Assembly: GCF_018362775.1 (NCBI RefSeq)
Contig: NZ_JAGYXY010000003.1
Span: forward strand, 530,846-594,845
Length of the DNA: 64,000 nt
Source: Alistipes montrealensis
GTDB lineage: Bacteria > Bacteroidota > Bacteroidia > Bacteroidales > Rikenellaceae
Reading direction: 5' to 3'
A program made the translations under genes and the position numbers. Of this stretch, positions 63,259 to 64,000 are shown piece by piece. The number at the start of each line of letters is the position of its first letter. The stretch's first letter is position 1. Below the pieces are notes generated by a model. That model had not been told where the DNA came from. It ran no database searches and saw nothing but the letters and a program-made list of their open reading frames with translations.

Positions 63259-64000
63259 TCATGCACTCATACATCGGCGGATCTGGTCCATGTTTCGTTC
63301 CACCAGGTCAATGATCCTGTCATGGTATTTCGTCAATTTATTGCAGACTCCACGACTTTGCACGACCTGGAAGGTCTCCAGTGAGACCTCGACGGTCTCG
63401 ATGTGCTCCTCGCCGATTTGCGCGGTAAGGATCAGTGAATGGGGCCGCGAATAGTAGTCGTTAGTGAAAACGCAATGGTGCATCAGCACTCCTTCCTGCA
63501 GATGCTCTGCGACGCTCTCGAGGACCCGTACCCGGATCGTACCATCCGCGAAGCTGATGCCGAAAAACCGGGATTTCAACTCCCGGAACTTTTCTTCAGC
63601 CTCCTGGGCCTGCTGCATCTTGCGCTGCAGCTCCTCTTTCTCCAGCCGTTCGTGCTTCTTACGCATCAGGCGGTCATGCTCTGCCTTGAGGTCCGCCGGG
63701 CAGACATACTGGACACTTAATACGTCTTTGTTGAAATACCGCAACAAGTCGATGTAGTCGCACCACATCGATGCATCCGGAATCATATAGCCCTGACGCA
63801 TGCAAATCCGGATCGACGGCCAGTATCTCACATCGGAACATACATGACTCCGAATCTCGTGGGCCAACATCGGATACTGACCGTCCTTAAGTAAAGTCCC
63901 GGCCCGGCAGTTACCCAAGAGTGTCAGGAACAGGCGCAGCGGCGAAATCCCGTGCAGATCGCCACGGAACCCGTTACGCCTGAGCGCCGGGATAATCCAT
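63259..64000 (-). CDS. PcfJ-like protein, N-terminus outside window
   Basis: The frame stays open to base 64000, reading WIIPALRRNGFRGDLHG at the edge, so the gene runs on; the TTG at 63918 is internal. The C-terminal part has the PcfJ family segment LMHHCVFTNDYYSRPHSLIL and VVQSRGVCNKLTKYHDRI. A charged coiled coil precedes it. PcfJ proteins are widespread in conjugative plasmids and Bacteroidales ICEs; their function is unclear. This is the strongest sign that the right part of the window is a conjugative element. Confidence 0.85.
   Translation of the reverse strand, partial: WIIPALRRNGFRGDLHGISPLRLFLTLLGNCRAGTLLKDGQYPMLAHEIRSHVCSDVRYWPSIRICMRQGYMIPDASMWCDYIDLLRYFNKDVLSVQYVCPADLKAEHDRLMRKKHERLEKEELQRKMQQAQEAEEKFRELKSRFFGISFADGTIRVRVLESVAEHLQEGVLMHHCVFTNDYYSRPHSLILTAQIGEEHIETVEVSLETFQVVQSRGVCNKLTKYHDRIIDLVERNMDQIRRCMSA

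Larger units (their letters stand above)
53611..64000. mobile_element. Scarred integrative/conjugative element at tRNA-Ala, right end outside window
   Basis: The tRNA 3' end is followed by a truncated integrase, a defective IS21, an ardC fragment, an AT-rich cargo operon flanked by direct repeats, and a pcfJ gene. ArdC and PcfJ are common in Bacteroidales conjugative elements. The base composition swings sharply between AT-rich and GC-rich blocks, unlike the left 53 kb. The other attachment site must be to the right. It cannot integrate by itself, because the integrase lacks its catalytic domain. Confidence 0.75.

Overview
The window looks like chromosome from a gut Bacteroidales, most likely an Alistipes-like (Rikenellaceae) organism. 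The grounds are high GC, Bacteroidota-type promoters (a -7 box close to TAnnTTTG), very few Shine-Dalgarno sequences, a GH13 branching enzyme, a Gram-negative choloylglycine-type hydrolase, a BACON lipoprotein, a 2-oxoacid:ferredoxin oxidoreductase of the anaerobe type and IS21/PcfJ/ArdC mobile DNA. The genus is an inference from gene content.

Bases 1-53,500 are mostly ordinary high-GC core genome. From left to right they hold: a partial TPR/DUF6377-like regulator; a minus-strand envelope operon (HU-like protein, sigma-54 activator, LptE, TPR-like protein, SecG); a short-form arginine decarboxylase whose 3' end is duplicated; a PagL-like lipid A deacylase; a bile-salt-hydrolase-type amidase; a nuclease-fold lipoprotein; a membrane protein plus winged-helix repressor operon and creD, which share an AAAGTACTTT operator; engB; prs; an SDR; a metallo-beta-lactamase-fold hydrolase; a TetR-OMF-MFP-RND efflux operon ending in a PII-like gene; a TPR sensor kinase; a POT peptide transporter; glgB; tpx; mtaD with DUF1573 and a TonB/ExbD/ExbB set; TamB; tsaD; a BACON lipoprotein; and a nitronate monooxygenase-like protein. 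After these come a singleton phage terminase with a small partner gene and an S24 repressor, then kduI-kduD, an ABC-F ATPase, korA-korB and a secreted thioredoxin.

At 53,534 a tRNA-Ala(GGC) marks the edge of an integrative element that runs past the right end of the window. The element is scarred. Its tyrosine integrase is cut after about 75 codons by a defective IS21 (istB intact, istA missing its catalytic half). On the other side of the IS lies the first 85 or so codons of an ArdC-type protein, so the DNA between them is gone. A PcfJ-like gene runs off the right edge.

Between the ardC and pcfJ remnants sits the most unusual part of the window: a markedly AT-rich, tightly packed four-gene operon (56,782-62,718) flanked by two diverged direct copies of a 250-300 bp GC-rich sequence. 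It encodes (a) a lipoprotein with a Gly-rich linker, an Ig-like region and a C-terminal JAMM/MPN-like metalloprotease motif; (b) a small exported protein; (c) a polytopic O-antigen ligase/polymerase-like protein with a C-terminal helical-repeat tail; and (d) a lipoprotein with a transglutaminase-like Cys-His-Asp triad. My inference is an envelope protein-maturation, glycan-attachment or polymer-export system carried as cargo. I know of no named system with this composition.
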